DNA of 64,000 nucleotides from Flavobacterium selenitireducens (GCF_014748335.1 NZ_JAAVIY010000008.1:119270-183269); one strand, 5' to 3'; shown: positions 54,556-63,897, numbered from the stretch's first letter. Notes: generated by a model not told the origin, from the sequence alone. Translations and numbers: made by a program.

Positions 54556-56466
54556 ATGAAATATCTGATGTCTTTGCTGGCGGTTTTTTTCGCCATTTCA
54601 ACTCATGGGCAAACCGAAACGCCTGCACAGGGCGAAAAGATCACATCGGCGGAGAAGAAAGCCACGATAGATATGTATCGCATCGTCACTCTCGATCGGG
54701 ATACGACCTATGTAGACACGTCGCTTACCATCAAAGACGAATACCGTCACAATTATTTGCGAAAGGACATTTTCGGGCTTTTGCCGTTTGCCAATGAAGG
54801 CCAGACGTATCAGCGGCTCGACTTCGGATTAAAGAGGTTCAATCCCTATCCCGAGTTCGGTCACAGTTCCAAGCACTTTGCCTATATGGAAGCGCACGAC
54901 ATCCGCTACTATTCCGTGGCGACTCCGTTTACCGAACTTTACTTCAAGTCGGTTATGGAGCGGGGCCAAAACGTCGACGCTTTGGTAACGGCTAACATTT
55001 CTCCTCAGTTCAATTTTTCGATCGCGTACAAAGGCCTTCGATCGGATGGAAAATACATCAACCAGCTTTCGAGTACGGGTAATTTCAGGCTGACGGCAAG
55101 TTACCGCACGGCGTCGAACCGATACGTAGCCAATTTCCATTTCGTTTCCCAGGACTTTCTCAATGAAGAGAACGGAGGCGTCTCCAACATTGCTGATTTT
55201 GAAAGCGGCAACGACCAATATAAAAACCGTCTGCGCTTTAATGTGTACTCCCGCGACGCCAAATCGTTCATGCGCGCAAAGCGTCTGTTTCTCGACCACG
55301 ATTTCAGGGTAAACGGAAGCGATGCCCAAAACAACCTCCATATCACGCATCAATTCAATTACGAGACGAAGTTTTTTGAATACAATCAGGTTGATCTCGT
55401 CAGTGTTCTCGACGACGACACCCGGATCCAGCGATTTGGGGCGTCTTTTCGTCCGTCGAACGTAAATGACCAAACGCATTATAATCGCATGTATAACAAA
55501 GTAGGTGCGGTCTATGAGAACAAGACGCTGGGCAAGTTTAAGTTTTTTGCCGAAGATTTCCGTTACAATTATTACTTCGATCGCGTGTTATTGCTCGACC
55601 CTGTCAACACGGGGCTGTTGAGCGACGAAATTCAGAGTATCGGAGGTGAATACGAATACCGCAAAAACAATTGGACAGCAAATGGCCTCATTTCCCAATC
55701 GATGACGAATCAATCGCTTTCCCAAATCCAGGGCCGCGTGCGTTACAGGTTCAATGAGGAAAACGTTGTGTCGTTTCAATACGAGCGCATGAACAAGATT
55801 CCGGATCATGTCTACAATCTCAATCAAAGCAGCTACATCGGATATAATTGGGTCAACGATTTCAAGAACGAAAAGATCAACAATATTTACGTCAACGCCG
55901 GTACGAAATGGTTTACGGCCTCGGTGCAAGTCTCGTCTTTTAAGGACATGCTATATTTTGAGAATACCACACAGTCTGATACGATCGTTATTGCGCCAAA
56001 GCAATTTGCCGGTTCGATCAAATACTTTTCGGTTAAAATTGGACGGGATTTCAGGCTAGGCAAGTTCGGACTCGACAATACGGTGCTCTATCAGCAGGTT
56101 GACCAGCAGAGCGATGTGCTCAACGTTCCGAAAATCGTCACGCGCAACACGTTGTATTTCCAGGATCAATATTTTAAAAAGGCGCTTTTTATCCAGACCG
56201 GAATTACGTTCAATTATTTTACGAAATATTACGCCAACGATTACAATCCGGTAATAGGGGAGTTTTTTGTACAGGATCGGAAAGAGATCGGCGATTTTCC
56301 TATGTTCGACTTTTTCCTCGACATGAAAATCCGCACGGCCAGGATTTACTTCAAATGCGAACATTTCAATTCCGCCTGGACGGGGAACAACTTCCTGACG
56401 GCGCCCAATTATGCGTATCGCGACTTTATGATCCGGATTGGGATGGAGTGGAATTTCTTCAAGTGA
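54556..56466 (+). CDS. Putative porin
   Basis: 636 residues. Signal peptide (AISTHGQ), then a beta-barrel throughout (QFNFSIAYKGLRSDGKYINQ, FRLTASYRTASNRYVANFHF, RVRYRFNEENVVSFQYERMN), ending MIRIGMEWNFFK. The layout matches the Bacteroidota putative porin family (PF14121). Codon use is back to that of the bulk of the window. A TATTTTTA box (54531-54538) supports the ATG at 54556 against an in-frame ATG at 54508. Confidence 0.82.
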   Translation: MKYLMSLLAVFFAISTHGQTETPAQGEKITSAEKKATIDMYRIVTLDRDTTYVDTSLTIKDEYRHNYLRKDIFGLLPFANEGQTYQRLDFGLKRFNPYPEFGHSSKHFAYMEAHDIRYYSVATPFTELYFKSVMERGQNVDALVTANISPQFNFSIAYKGLRSDGKYINQLSSTGNFRLTASYRTASNRYVANFHFVSQDFLNEENGGVSNIADFESGNDQYKNRLRFNVYSRDAKSFMRAKRLFLDHDFRVNGSDAQNNLHITHQFNYETKFFEYNQVDLVSVLDDDTRIQRFGASFRPSNVNDQTHYNRMYNKVGAVYENKTLGKFKFFAEDFRYNYYFDRVLLLDPVNTGLLSDEIQSIGGEYEYRKNNWTANGLISQSMTNQSLSQIQGRVRYRFNEENVVSFQYERMNKIPDHVYNLNQSSYIGYNWVNDFKNEKINNIYVNAGTKWFTASVQVSSFKDMLYFENTTQSDTIVIAPKQFAGSIKYFSVKIGRDFRLGKFGLDNTVLYQQVDQQSDVLNVPKIVTRNTLYFQDQYFKKALFIQTGITFNYFTKYYANDYNPVIGEFFVQDRKEIGDFPMFDFFLDMKIRTARIYFKCEHFNSAWTGNNFLTAPNYAYRDFMIRIGMEWNFFK

Positions 56467-56573
56467 TCCGACGCCGATTGCCAGCAAACCAGACCATCGT
56501 CGCGTCCAGTCAGTTGCGTATCATCGAAATCGATTGAGCGTTTCCAGCATCAAACTTAATCCCTACCTTTGCA

Positions 56574-56581
56574 CTCGAAAT
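56574..56581 (+). promoter_or_regulatory. -7 box of the cystathionine beta-synthase gene
   Basis: TACCTTTG at 56574-56581, 12 bases before the ATG at 56594. It supports that start rather than the frame's opening at 56438. Confidence 0.6.
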
Positions 56582-56593
56582 AATTCAAGCAGA

Positions 56594-57955
56594 ATGAAAT
56601 ACGCAGAAAATATATTGGGTACGATCGGCAACACGCCAATGGTCAAACTCAACAAAGTCATTAAAGGCATAGATGCTTTGGTTTTGGCCAAAGTGGAAAC
56701 ATTCAATCCCGGAAATTCGGTTAAAGACCGCATGGCCGTCAAGATGATCGAGGATGCTGAAGCCGACGGACGACTCAAGCCCGGCGGAACCATCATAGAA
56801 GGAACATCCGGAAACACGGGAATGGGACTCGCACTAGGTGCAATCGTCAAAGGATACAAACTCGTTTGCGTCATCACGGACAAGCAGTCCAAGGAAAAAA
56901 TGGACATTTTGCGCGCCGTCGGGGCGAAAGTCGTCGTTTGCCCGACCGACGTCGAACCGACCGATCCACGATCGTACTATTCGGTTTCACGCCGACTCGC
57001 CGAGGAAACACCGAACGCCTGGTATGTGAACCAATACGACAATATGTCGAATACTCAGGCGCATTACGAGCAAACCGGTCCCGAAATCTGGGAGCAGACC
57101 GAGGGAAAAATCACGCATTTCGTAGTGGGAGTCGGAACTGGAGGCACCATTTCGGGCGTCGCAAAATATCTCAAGGAACACAATCCGAATGTCAAGATCT
57201 GGGGCGTCGACACTTACGGTTCGGTATTCAAAAAGTACCATGAAACCGGCATATTTGACGAAAACGAAGTCTATTCGTATATCACCGAAGGGATCGGGGA
57301 GGATATTCTGCCCAAAAACGTCGACTTCTCGTTGATCGACGGGTTTACAAAAGTCACCGACAAGGATGCAGCCGTTTACACGCGCAGGTTGGCGCTTGAA
57401 GAGGGGATCTTTGTCGGAAACTCGGCCGGAGCCGCTATCAAAGGCGTGCTTCAGCTAAAAGAGCACTTCAAGCCGGACGATGTCGTGGTTGTGCTTTTCC
57501 ATGATTCAGGGAGCCGTTATGTAGGCAAGATGTTCAACGACGACTGGATGCGCGAACGTGGTTTCCTAGACGAAGACATTACGAAAGCCGAAGATCTCAT
57601 CAAAGACCATATCGACAAACCGCTTGTAGTCGTACGGACAGAAGAGTTGGTCTCACATGCGATCGAGAGGATGCGAAACTACAAGATTTCACAAATTCCG
57701 GTTATCGACATCAACGGGTTTGTAGGTTCGGTAGACGAATCCGATCTTTTCCAGAGCTATATCAACGACAAGAATGTTGCAGAAAAACCGATTCGCGAAG
57801 TGATGGGGCAACCTTACCCGATCGTGAAAGCCGGAACAGCTGTCGAGGAAATTTCACGACTGATCAATAAGGAAAACCGCGCCGTGCTCGTCGATTTAGG
57901 CAACGGACGACACCACATCGTCACAAAATACGACGTGATCGGAACTATAAAATAA
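56594..57955 (+). CDS. Cystathionine beta-synthase / cysteine synthase with CBS pair
   Basis: 453 residues. PLP fold-type II core: IGNTPMVKLN, the PLP Lys in PGNSVKDRMAVKMI, EGTSGNTGMGLALG, VGTGGTISGVAKYL. Two CBS domains (about 335-450: VVRTEELVSHAIERMRNYKI, VDESDLFQSYI, GRHHIVTKYDVIG) follow and may bind adenosyl ligands. It either condenses homocysteine and serine or makes cysteine; both activities occur in this family. A terminator shared with the convergent PNGase-like gene follows. Confidence 0.93.
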   Translation: MKYAENILGTIGNTPMVKLNKVIKGIDALVLAKVETFNPGNSVKDRMAVKMIEDAEADGRLKPGGTIIEGTSGNTGMGLALGAIVKGYKLVCVITDKQSKEKMDILRAVGAKVVVCPTDVEPTDPRSYYSVSRRLAEETPNAWYVNQYDNMSNTQAHYEQTGPEIWEQTEGKITHFVVGVGTGGTISGVAKYLKEHNPNVKIWGVDTYGSVFKKYHETGIFDENEVYSYITEGIGEDILPKNVDFSLIDGFTKVTDKDAAVYTRRLALEEGIFVGNSAGAAIKGVLQLKEHFKPDDVVVVLFHDSGSRYVGKMFNDDWMRERGFLDEDITKAEDLIKDHIDKPLVVVRTEELVSHAIERMRNYKISQIPVIDINGFVGSVDESDLFQSYINDKNVAEKPIREVMGQPYPIVKAGTAVEEISRLINKENRAVLVDLGNGRHHIVTKYDVIGTIK

Positions 57956-57990
57956 TTCCAAATCCCAACCTCCAATTGGGGCAAGACCAA

Positions 57991-58022
57991 AAAAAGCGAA
58001 TCCACCACCGGATTCGCTTTTT
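57991..58022. terminator. Bidirectional terminator
   Basis: AAAAAGCGAATCC and GGATTCGCTTTTT pair around 6 bases. It lies between two convergent genes. Confidence 0.92.
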
Positions 58023-58123
58023 GCTTTTTGAATGGCGCTGTTGGTTCGCTTCATATCAGATCAGATAGCAGACTTTGACGCATCGGGATTGTGGCATGAT
58101 GCAGTCAGAAGTTGCGATTTGCT

Positions 58124-59794
58124 TTACTCATTTCCAATCAAAACGCCCGACAATGTCCATGAGCTACGGCTCTCGCCTTCAGGCTCGCCAATGGGTATTT
58201 TAACTGATATCGTATGTTCGCCCGCGGGTAGGTCGCCCAAGTCGATCCAAACCGGATTCGTAGCCGTGGCCGGACACCAGTTTGAGCGGCTGTAGTCTGA
58301 AGAGGACAGCCCGTTTTCGAAGTTACCGGATGCCGGGTTGCTCAACCTGTAAGCGCCGCAATCCGTGCGCCACGGAACGAACGCATGGACCTTTTTTCCG
58401 TTGTGCAGAATGGTATTTTGTTTTTGGAGAAATTCATCCCCATTCTCCCATCCGCCATGGCCTGTCGTGATATAACGCAGTCGGGCATTCTTTACAGGAG
58501 CCGCGAGCGAAAATGTCGTTTGGTAGCCCGTTTCGGTTTTTAAAAGTGAATTGTGGTCGATATGTTGTCTTTCAATGAAATTCTCGGTATTGAACAACGG
58601 AAGCACAACACGCGCCGCGGTGTTTTTCGCACTTTCATTGTGATAAGTGATATTGGCGCTGACCTCGTGTCCGCCTTTGTCATAGTTTCCGATAGTAAGG
58701 CCGATCACGACTTCTTTTCCGCTAATTGCCGGCAGGACGTCCGTGATTTCCTGTCGGTACATCACGCTGTCGAGCCAGACTTTGTTCTTGAGCTTGACGA
58801 TAGTGTTGTACTGGCTGATTCCGAACGGTGTGAAAAAGCGCATCAGTTCCAGATGAGGCGGCTGGTTTTTCGATTTGACCGATCCGATTTTCTGGGCCGA
58901 TGGAAGCGCGAACATTTTTTTGCCGCTTTTAAGATCGTCAATCAAAGCCGAGGCATTGTCGGTGGGAACAACGAATACGATTCCCGTCCGGTCGTAAGCG
59001 TCTCCTTTCGATTTTTCGGTGACGTCGAGAAAAGCCACGCTTCCGGCAGGGATTTCGGGAATTTTGATTTTGCGCAACACCACTTGGCCGTGTTGCAGGC
59101 GAACGGTGTTGGCATCGGCAATCGTATCGTCCGAAAAATTGACCTGTTGGTTTTTGAAAACTGGGATGTTCACAAAGCGGCTTTTCCAAAGCTCGTCGCG
59201 ATAAGTGATGGCGTCTACGAGAAATTGGCGTGGTTTAAGGATGATAGGATGAGGCTGTGTCGCGTTCTTTTCGATTTTGATCGCCGTCACATGGTAATTG
59301 CCGTTGCGCACGGTTTGGAGCACCAAGCCTAGTTTTTGGCCCAAGACCGACGGCCCTCCGTAAACGTCCAACTCTGTCGTGTACCAAACCTCTACCCAAT
59401 TCGAGCTGATGACCGTCTTGGCTTTTTTGCAGTTGTAGCCCAGTATTTTTTTGGTCTCGTTGGTCAATTCCCATTTTTGGTTGCCAAGCGAACTGCTGTC
59501 GATCATGCGAACGAGTTTGTCGTCCTTTAAGTAGGCGTAATTGGTAATGCTTGCGTTTGGGATGTCTACCGAGGTTTTCTCGTAGGGAATATCGGCTTTG
59601 CCTGCGAGAATCTTTTCCGAAGTGATCAACGAACTTTCCCGATGCGCGAACAATACGATTTTATCCTGGTTTTCCACGGGATTTCCGTTGGACGTCCGTT
59701 CGTAGGTAACTTTGACCGAGGTCGGCATTTTCGATTTTTGTCCGAAGCTCAAAAATCCGATAAGGAAGACAATTGAGAGATAATATTTTTTCAT
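58124..59794 (-). CDS. GLPGLI-family protein with PNGase F-like domain
   Basis: 556 residues from the ATG at 59794 (signal peptide ending FLSFGQ). The N-terminal third has the GLPGLI pattern (VKVTYERTSNGNPVENQDKI, LTNETKKILGYNCKKAKTVI, VWYTTELDVYGGPSVLGQKL). The C-terminal two thirds resemble PNGase F, which cuts N-glycans from asparagine: KGDAYDRTGIVFVVP carries the counterpart of the catalytic Asp60 (Asp268 here), GHGGWENGDEF the counterpart of Glu206 (Glu454), and SRSNWCPATATNPVWIDLGD the conserved end. The residue matching Glu118 seems not to be conserved. No T9SS domain is seen. It is likely an envelope amidase, with activity unproven. Confidence 0.85.
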   Translation of the reverse strand: MKKYYLSIVFLIGFLSFGQKSKMPTSVKVTYERTSNGNPVENQDKIVLFAHRESSLITSEKILAGKADIPYEKTSVDIPNASITNYAYLKDDKLVRMIDSSSLGNQKWELTNETKKILGYNCKKAKTVISSNWVEVWYTTELDVYGGPSVLGQKLGLVLQTVRNGNYHVTAIKIEKNATQPHPIILKPRQFLVDAITYRDELWKSRFVNIPVFKNQQVNFSDDTIADANTVRLQHGQVVLRKIKIPEIPAGSVAFLDVTEKSKGDAYDRTGIVFVVPTDNASALIDDLKSGKKMFALPSAQKIGSVKSKNQPPHLELMRFFTPFGISQYNTIVKLKNKVWLDSVMYRQEITDVLPAISGKEVVIGLTIGNYDKGGHEVSANITYHNESAKNTAARVVLPLFNTENFIERQHIDHNSLLKTETGYQTTFSLAAPVKNARLRYITTGHGGWENGDEFLQKQNTILHNGKKVHAFVPWRTDCGAYRLSNPASGNFENGLSSSDYSRSNWCPATATNPVWIDLGDLPAGEHTISVKIPIGEPEGESRSSWTLSGVLIGNE

Positions 59795-59851
59795 AGTTGG
59801 ATTTGGTTCAAACAAAGATAGCAACCTATCTTGCGCGTCCAAACATTTGCC

Positions 59852-60340
59852 ATGACCTTTACTGCCATAGATTTTGAAACCGCTACCGGACATTTTGAAA
59901 GCGCCTGTTCCGTCGGGATCGTCACGGTTCAAGATGGCGTCATCACCGAGGAATTCCATACGTTGATTCAACCACCGAACAATGAGTATTGGTATCGCAA
60001 CATCATGGTTCACAACATCAAGCCGGTGCAGACGCTTCACGAAAGGACTTTCGACGCTGTTTTCCCGGAACTCCGGAGACGCCTTACGGGGCGCAAGATC
60101 GTCGCGCATAACGAGTCGTTCGACCGCAACGTGCTGGCAAAGACGATGCGTTATTACGGACTGTATTACGACGAACTCGAGATAGCCGAAAAGTGGGAAT
60201 GCACGGCCCGCATTTACCGCGCAAAAGGGTACAAGCCGGCCAATCTCAAGGCATGCAGCCTGCGCAACAATATCGAGCTCAACCACCATGAAGCTTTGTC
60301 GGACGCGCGCGCTTGTGCAAGACTTTACCTACTTCGTTGA
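59852..60340 (+). CDS. DEDDh-family 3'-5' exonuclease
   Basis: 162 residues from the ATG at 59852. The exonuclease motifs are in place: Exo I AIDFETATGH (Asp, Glu), Exo II VAHNESFDRNVL (Asp), and Exo III HEALSDARACA (His, Asp). It is a single-domain enzyme, like the proofreading subunit of DNA polymerase III or RNase T. Its last 12 bases overlap the end of the cytochrome gene on the other strand. Confidence 0.9.
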   Translation: MTFTAIDFETATGHFESACSVGIVTVQDGVITEEFHTLIQPPNNEYWYRNIMVHNIKPVQTLHERTFDAVFPELRRRLTGRKIVAHNESFDRNVLAKTMRYYGLYYDELEIAEKWECTARIYRAKGYKPANLKACSLRNNIELNHHEALSDARACARLYLLR

Positions 60341-61525
60341 TTTGTCCGGATAGACCGCAATTTTGTGAGTGCTCAGTCTGTAATCGTATAAAGGAGAATT
60401 GTAGGCCTTGTGGAAACTGATCGCGCGTGAAGCTTGTTTGGGCATGTGGCACGAAACGCAATTCTGTTCCATTTCTTTTACCGAAGCCGATGCGAGCGTT
60501 TGCCTGGAATGTTTGGGAGCGGCGTGGCAACTCGAGCAGATCCTGGCATAATGAGCAGGGTCTTTCGCCGCGTTTGCGTGCGGATCGTGACACGTTGTAC
60601 AATCCATATTGGGGCTTTTCGCAAAGCACTGGCTTTGGGTTAGCATGCCGTGTTGGTTGCCATGTACGTCAATTTCGGCATTCGGGATCGGGCGATAGTA
60701 ATCCGTGAGGTTATCGCCGGGCTTGAAATCGAAACGGGATTTTATTTTCATGCCGTCGGCTCCCGCATGGCAAATCGAACAGGCGTCCAATTTTTGTTGT
60801 CTCGAAAGTGACTTAAAGCTCGTCATGTGCAGCGCCACCTTTTCTCCAGGAAATTCCAAGTGATGGTCGACGTGTTTTTTCGCAGGGCCGTGGCAGCGTT
60901 CGCAGTCGATACCGTAAATTATTTTGTCCTTGCGGATCACATCCTCGACGTCTCCGGTAAAGGCGTTATTTTCCTCCGAAGTAAGATCGGACGCCACATT
61001 CCGGACATTGGAACTGTGGCAGGCATAACAATCTTTGAGCATTTTGCGCGAAAAATCGGGTGTCGTCTGCGAGAATCCGGGACTCGTTCCCCAACTATCG
61101 GAAGATCGATAATAGGAAAGCGGCAGTTCGAAGGTGTTGAAATCGTGCCAATACACGGATGTCTGGGCATTGCGCCCGCCAAATACGATGTCGAACGAAT
61201 GTTCCGAAACTTTCCTGCCGTCCTTATACCAAACCTGGAACAAGCTGTCGCCTCGTTTTTCCATCTGCATCTTCGAGCCGTTGCCGTAATCGAAAACGTT
61301 TTTAGGGTGGCTGAAACTCCCGAGGACATTGTCTGCCGTCGCCTCAGCGGTCGCCTTAAAATGGGCCGTGACCATAGACGAGTGTGCGACATCTGAATGG
61401 CATTGCACGCAACTTTGGGCTCCGGCATAATCGACGCCTCTCGGATCCTGATAAGCGGCATCTTCGTTTTTGCAACCGATAAAAACAAGGGCCGCCAAAA
61501 AAAGAAGGAATCGTATTTTTTTCAT
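60329..61525 (-). CDS. Seven-heme cytochrome c lipoprotein
   Basis: 398 residues from the ATG at 61525 (the frame extends 30 codons up). Lipoprotein signal (LVFIGC, then KNEDAAYQ). Seven CxxCH heme sites can be counted: CVQCH, CYACH, CERCH, CSICH, CTTCH, CSSCH, CVSCH. The N-terminal GVDYAGAQSCVQCHSD is typical of cytochrome c-554-type multiheme proteins. It probably carries electrons at the outer side of the envelope. No terminal oxidase or reductase gene is near, so the partner is unknown. It overlaps the exonuclease gene by 12 bases. Confidence 0.92.
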   Translation of the reverse strand: MKKIRFLLFLAALVFIGCKNEDAAYQDPRGVDYAGAQSCVQCHSDVAHSSMVTAHFKATAEATADNVLGSFSHPKNVFDYGNGSKMQMEKRGDSLFQVWYKDGRKVSEHSFDIVFGGRNAQTSVYWHDFNTFELPLSYYRSSDSWGTSPGFSQTTPDFSRKMLKDCYACHSSNVRNVASDLTSEENNAFTGDVEDVIRKDKIIYGIDCERCHGPAKKHVDHHLEFPGEKVALHMTSFKSLSRQQKLDACSICHAGADGMKIKSRFDFKPGDNLTDYYRPIPNAEIDVHGNQHGMLTQSQCFAKSPNMDCTTCHDPHANAAKDPAHYARICSSCHAAPKHSRQTLASASVKEMEQNCVSCHMPKQASRAISFHKAYNSPLYDYRLSTHKIAVYPDKSTK

Positions 61526-61527
61526 CC

Positions 61528-61557
61528 TTGTAAATATATCCAAAAAACGTATTTTTA
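61528..61557 (+). promoter_or_regulatory. Consensus promoter 4 nt before a GTG start
   Basis: TTG at 61528-61530, 19 bases, TATTTTTA at 61550-61557, then TGAG and the GTG at 61562. Both elements and the spacing match the Bacteroidota consensus; the transcript would begin at the start codon. Confidence 0.65.
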
Positions 61558-61561
61558 TGAG

Positions 61562-61804
61562 GTGGAAAATCAGAAGATACCGTTCATCATCAAGCTCAAG
61601 TATTTTTTTGAGCAATACGGTTTCCAGGTGTCGTCCCGTTTGGCCGACCGCCTCGGGATGCGTGCTACGAGCGTCCGTCTGTTTTTCATTTATATTTCAT
61701 TCGTTACGGCCGGGCTTTGGTTCGGTGTTTACCTGACGCTTGCGTTCTGGATTCGTCTCAAGGACATGATCCGCGCCAAGAGAAGTTCCGTTTTTGATTT
61801 GTAA
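61562..61804 (+). CDS. PspC-like small membrane protein
   Basis: 80 residues from a GTG start (reading MENQKIPFIIKLKYFFEQYG). It resembles the PspC domain with a C-terminal membrane helix (FFIYISFVTAGLWFGVYLTL), then a basic tail. PspC proteins regulate the phage-shock response. An ATG four bases upstream is out of frame, so the GTG is the best start. A perfect promoter places the transcript start at that codon. Confidence 0.7.
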   Translation: MENQKIPFIIKLKYFFEQYGFQVSSRLADRLGMRATSVRLFFIYISFVTAGLWFGVYLTLAFWIRLKDMIRAKRSSVFDL

Positions 61805-61851
61805 GCCGATTCACATGTTTTTTATGCCATTCAACTTTAATACACGCCATA

Positions 61852-62721
61852 ATGAAAACCTCCATTTTAAAGCGGACCGGATTTACCCGTTCGCAACGGC
61901 AGGGAATTCTCCTGCTTTCGATCCTCATCGCCATCGTCCAAATTTTTTGCCTGTTGCCCGAAAACAAGATTTTCAAATCTCGTGACCCGGAATCCCGCAA
62001 ATGGCTAGCGCTTTCAAAAGAGCTCGATTCGTTGAAGCTGCTTGCCTCGCGAAAAAAAGTTGTCGTCTATCCGTTCAATCCGAACTTTATCTCTGACTAT
62101 AAAGGCTACCGTTTGGGCATGAGCGTGCCGGAAATCGACAGGTTGCACGCGTTTAGGGATAAGGGGAAATTCGTGAACTCCGCTTTGGAATTCCAAAATG
62201 TCACAAAAGTTTCCGATAGCCTGCTTGGTGCGATTTCTCCTTATTTCAAATTCCCGGATTGGGTAAATCGAAAACAGCAACCCAGCAAATACCTGACTGT
62301 TGGCAACCGGGCCACATCCAAATCGAAATTGGATATCAATCTTTGCGACAAGCAGGAACTGATGGCGGTCTACGGAATTGGCGATGCGCTATCCGATCGT
62401 ATCATCAAACAACGCGAAGTGCTCGGCGGGTTCGTCGACATGAAACAGATGCACGATATCTGGGGATTGTCGAGGGACGTCATTGAAAAATTGCAGCAGC
62501 GGTTCGAAGTGAGGCAACTTCCCGAACTCAAGAAAATACGCGTAAACGAAGCTTCAGTTAAGGAATTGGCGGCGTTCCCTTATTTTCGGTATGCCGTCGC
62601 CAAATCGATCGTGACGTTCAGAAGCATGAACGGCAAAATCAATAAACCTGATGATTTGTTAGGAATCGAGAACTTTCCTGTTGATAATGTAAAAATAATT
62701 AGCTTATATTTGGAATTCTAA
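61852..62721 (+). CDS. Helix-hairpin-helix protein (ComEA-like)
   Basis: 289 residues with an N-terminal membrane helix (GILLLSILIAIVQIFCLL). The C-terminal half holds two helix-hairpin-helix units: LDINLCDKQELMAVYGIGDA and RVNEASVKELAAFPYFRYAV. Such units bind DNA non-specifically, as in ComEA of competence systems. The 100-odd residues before them have no recognised domain. No other competence genes are adjacent. Confidence 0.82.
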   Translation: MKTSILKRTGFTRSQRQGILLLSILIAIVQIFCLLPENKIFKSRDPESRKWLALSKELDSLKLLASRKKVVVYPFNPNFISDYKGYRLGMSVPEIDRLHAFRDKGKFVNSALEFQNVTKVSDSLLGAISPYFKFPDWVNRKQQPSKYLTVGNRATSKSKLDINLCDKQELMAVYGIGDALSDRIIKQREVLGGFVDMKQMHDIWGLSRDVIEKLQQRFEVRQLPELKKIRVNEASVKELAAFPYFRYAVAKSIVTFRSMNGKINKPDDLLGIENFPVDNVKIISLYLEF

Positions 62722-62737
62722 AAAAATACAACCGAAT

Positions 62738-63880
62738 ATGAACTACGATTTTATTGAGACCGAATCCATGATAGCGGAATCTATCCGTGATTTTGCCGAA
62801 CAACACATCCGACCGCATATCATGGAGTGGGACGAAGCCCAGACTTTTCCGGTTGAGCTCTTCCGCAAATTGGGAGAAATGGGTTATATGGGAGTCCTTG
62901 TTCCGGAGGAATTGGGTGGTTCAGGATTGGGTTATCATGAATACATCACCGTAGTAGAAGAAATTTCAAAGGTTGACCCTTCGATAGGATTGTCGGTAGC
63001 GGCCCATAATTCGCTTTGCACAAACCATATCCTGACATTTGGGAACGAGGAACAAAAGCTGCGCTGGATTCCCAAACTCGCAAGCGGCCAATGGATAGGC
63101 GCATGGGGATTGACCGAGCACAACACGGGTTCGGACGCAGGCGGCATGAACACGACGGCTGTCAAGGATGGAGATGACTGGATATTGAATGGCGCCAAAA
63201 ACTTTATCACGCACGCGATTTCCGGGGACGTTTCCGTGGTGATCGCACGCACTGGCGAAAAAGGGGATTCCAACGGCACGACGGCTTTCGTTCTTGAAAA
63301 AGGGATGGCTGGATTTACATCCGGTAAAAAAGAAAACAAACTCGGGATGCGCGCGAGTGAAACTGCCGAATTGATCTTTGATGGCTGCCGCGTTCCGGAC
63401 GCCAACCGTCTTGGCAAAGTGGGAGACGGTTTCAAGCAAGCCCTTGCGATACTCGACGGCGGACGTATTTCGATAGGTGCGCTTTCGTTGGGAATTGCAA
63501 AAGGCGCGTTCCAGGCGGCGCTGAAATATTCAAAAGAGCGCCACCAGTTTGGCAAGCCGATCAGCGAATTCCAGGGAATCGCGTTCAAGTTGGCTGACAT
63601 GGCTACCGAGATCGAAGCTTCGGAATTGTTGCTTCACAAGGCGGCTCATTTGAAAAACAACAAACAACCGGTTACCAAAATAGGCGCGATGGCCAAGATG
63701 TATTCTTCTGAGGTTTGTGTTAAGGTTTCGAATGAGGCCGTACAGATTCACGGCGGATACGGTTATACCAAAGATTATCCGGTGGAGAAATTCTACCGCG
63801 ATTCGAAGCTTTGCACGATAGGCGAGGGTACGACCGAGATACAGAAATTGGTGATTTCGCGGAATTTGCTCAGAGACTGA
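62738..63880 (+). CDS. Acyl-CoA dehydrogenase
   Basis: 380 residues, the normal size. The flavin-binding and catalytic signatures are clear: GAWGLTEHNTGSDAGGMNTT, DWILNGAKNFITHAISGDVS, ALSLGIAKGAFQAALKYSKE, ERHQFGKPISEFQGIAFKLA, and near the C-terminus QIHGGYGYTKDYPVEKFYRD (catalytic Glu region absent or elsewhere). It introduces the double bond in fatty acyl-CoA, probably short or medium chain. It lies 16 bases after the HhH gene and ends at a terminator. Confidence 0.95.
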   Translation: MNYDFIETESMIAESIRDFAEQHIRPHIMEWDEAQTFPVELFRKLGEMGYMGVLVPEELGGSGLGYHEYITVVEEISKVDPSIGLSVAAHNSLCTNHILTFGNEEQKLRWIPKLASGQWIGAWGLTEHNTGSDAGGMNTTAVKDGDDWILNGAKNFITHAISGDVSVVIARTGEKGDSNGTTAFVLEKGMAGFTSGKKENKLGMRASETAELIFDGCRVPDANRLGKVGDGFKQALAILDGGRISIGALSLGIAKGAFQAALKYSKERHQFGKPISEFQGIAFKLADMATEIEASELLLHKAAHLKNNKQPVTKIGAMAKMYSSEVCVKVSNEAVQIHGGYGYTKDYPVEKFYRDSKLCTIGEGTTEIQKLVISRNLLRD

Positions 63881-63897
63881 TCTTAACTGACTGACTT

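Noticed and set aside
56438..56593. N-terminal extension of cystathionine beta-synthase
   Set aside because: It overlaps the porin end and precedes the TACCTTTG promoter; the normal N-terminus starts at 56594.
58032..58295. An 87-codon frame downstream of the cystathionine beta-synthase gene
   Set aside because: Most of it is antisense to the PNGase F-like gene; no start signal or motif.
59795..60289. N-terminal extension of the PNGase F-like protein
   Set aside because: The frame runs antisense through the exonuclease gene; the signal peptide at 59794 marks the true start.
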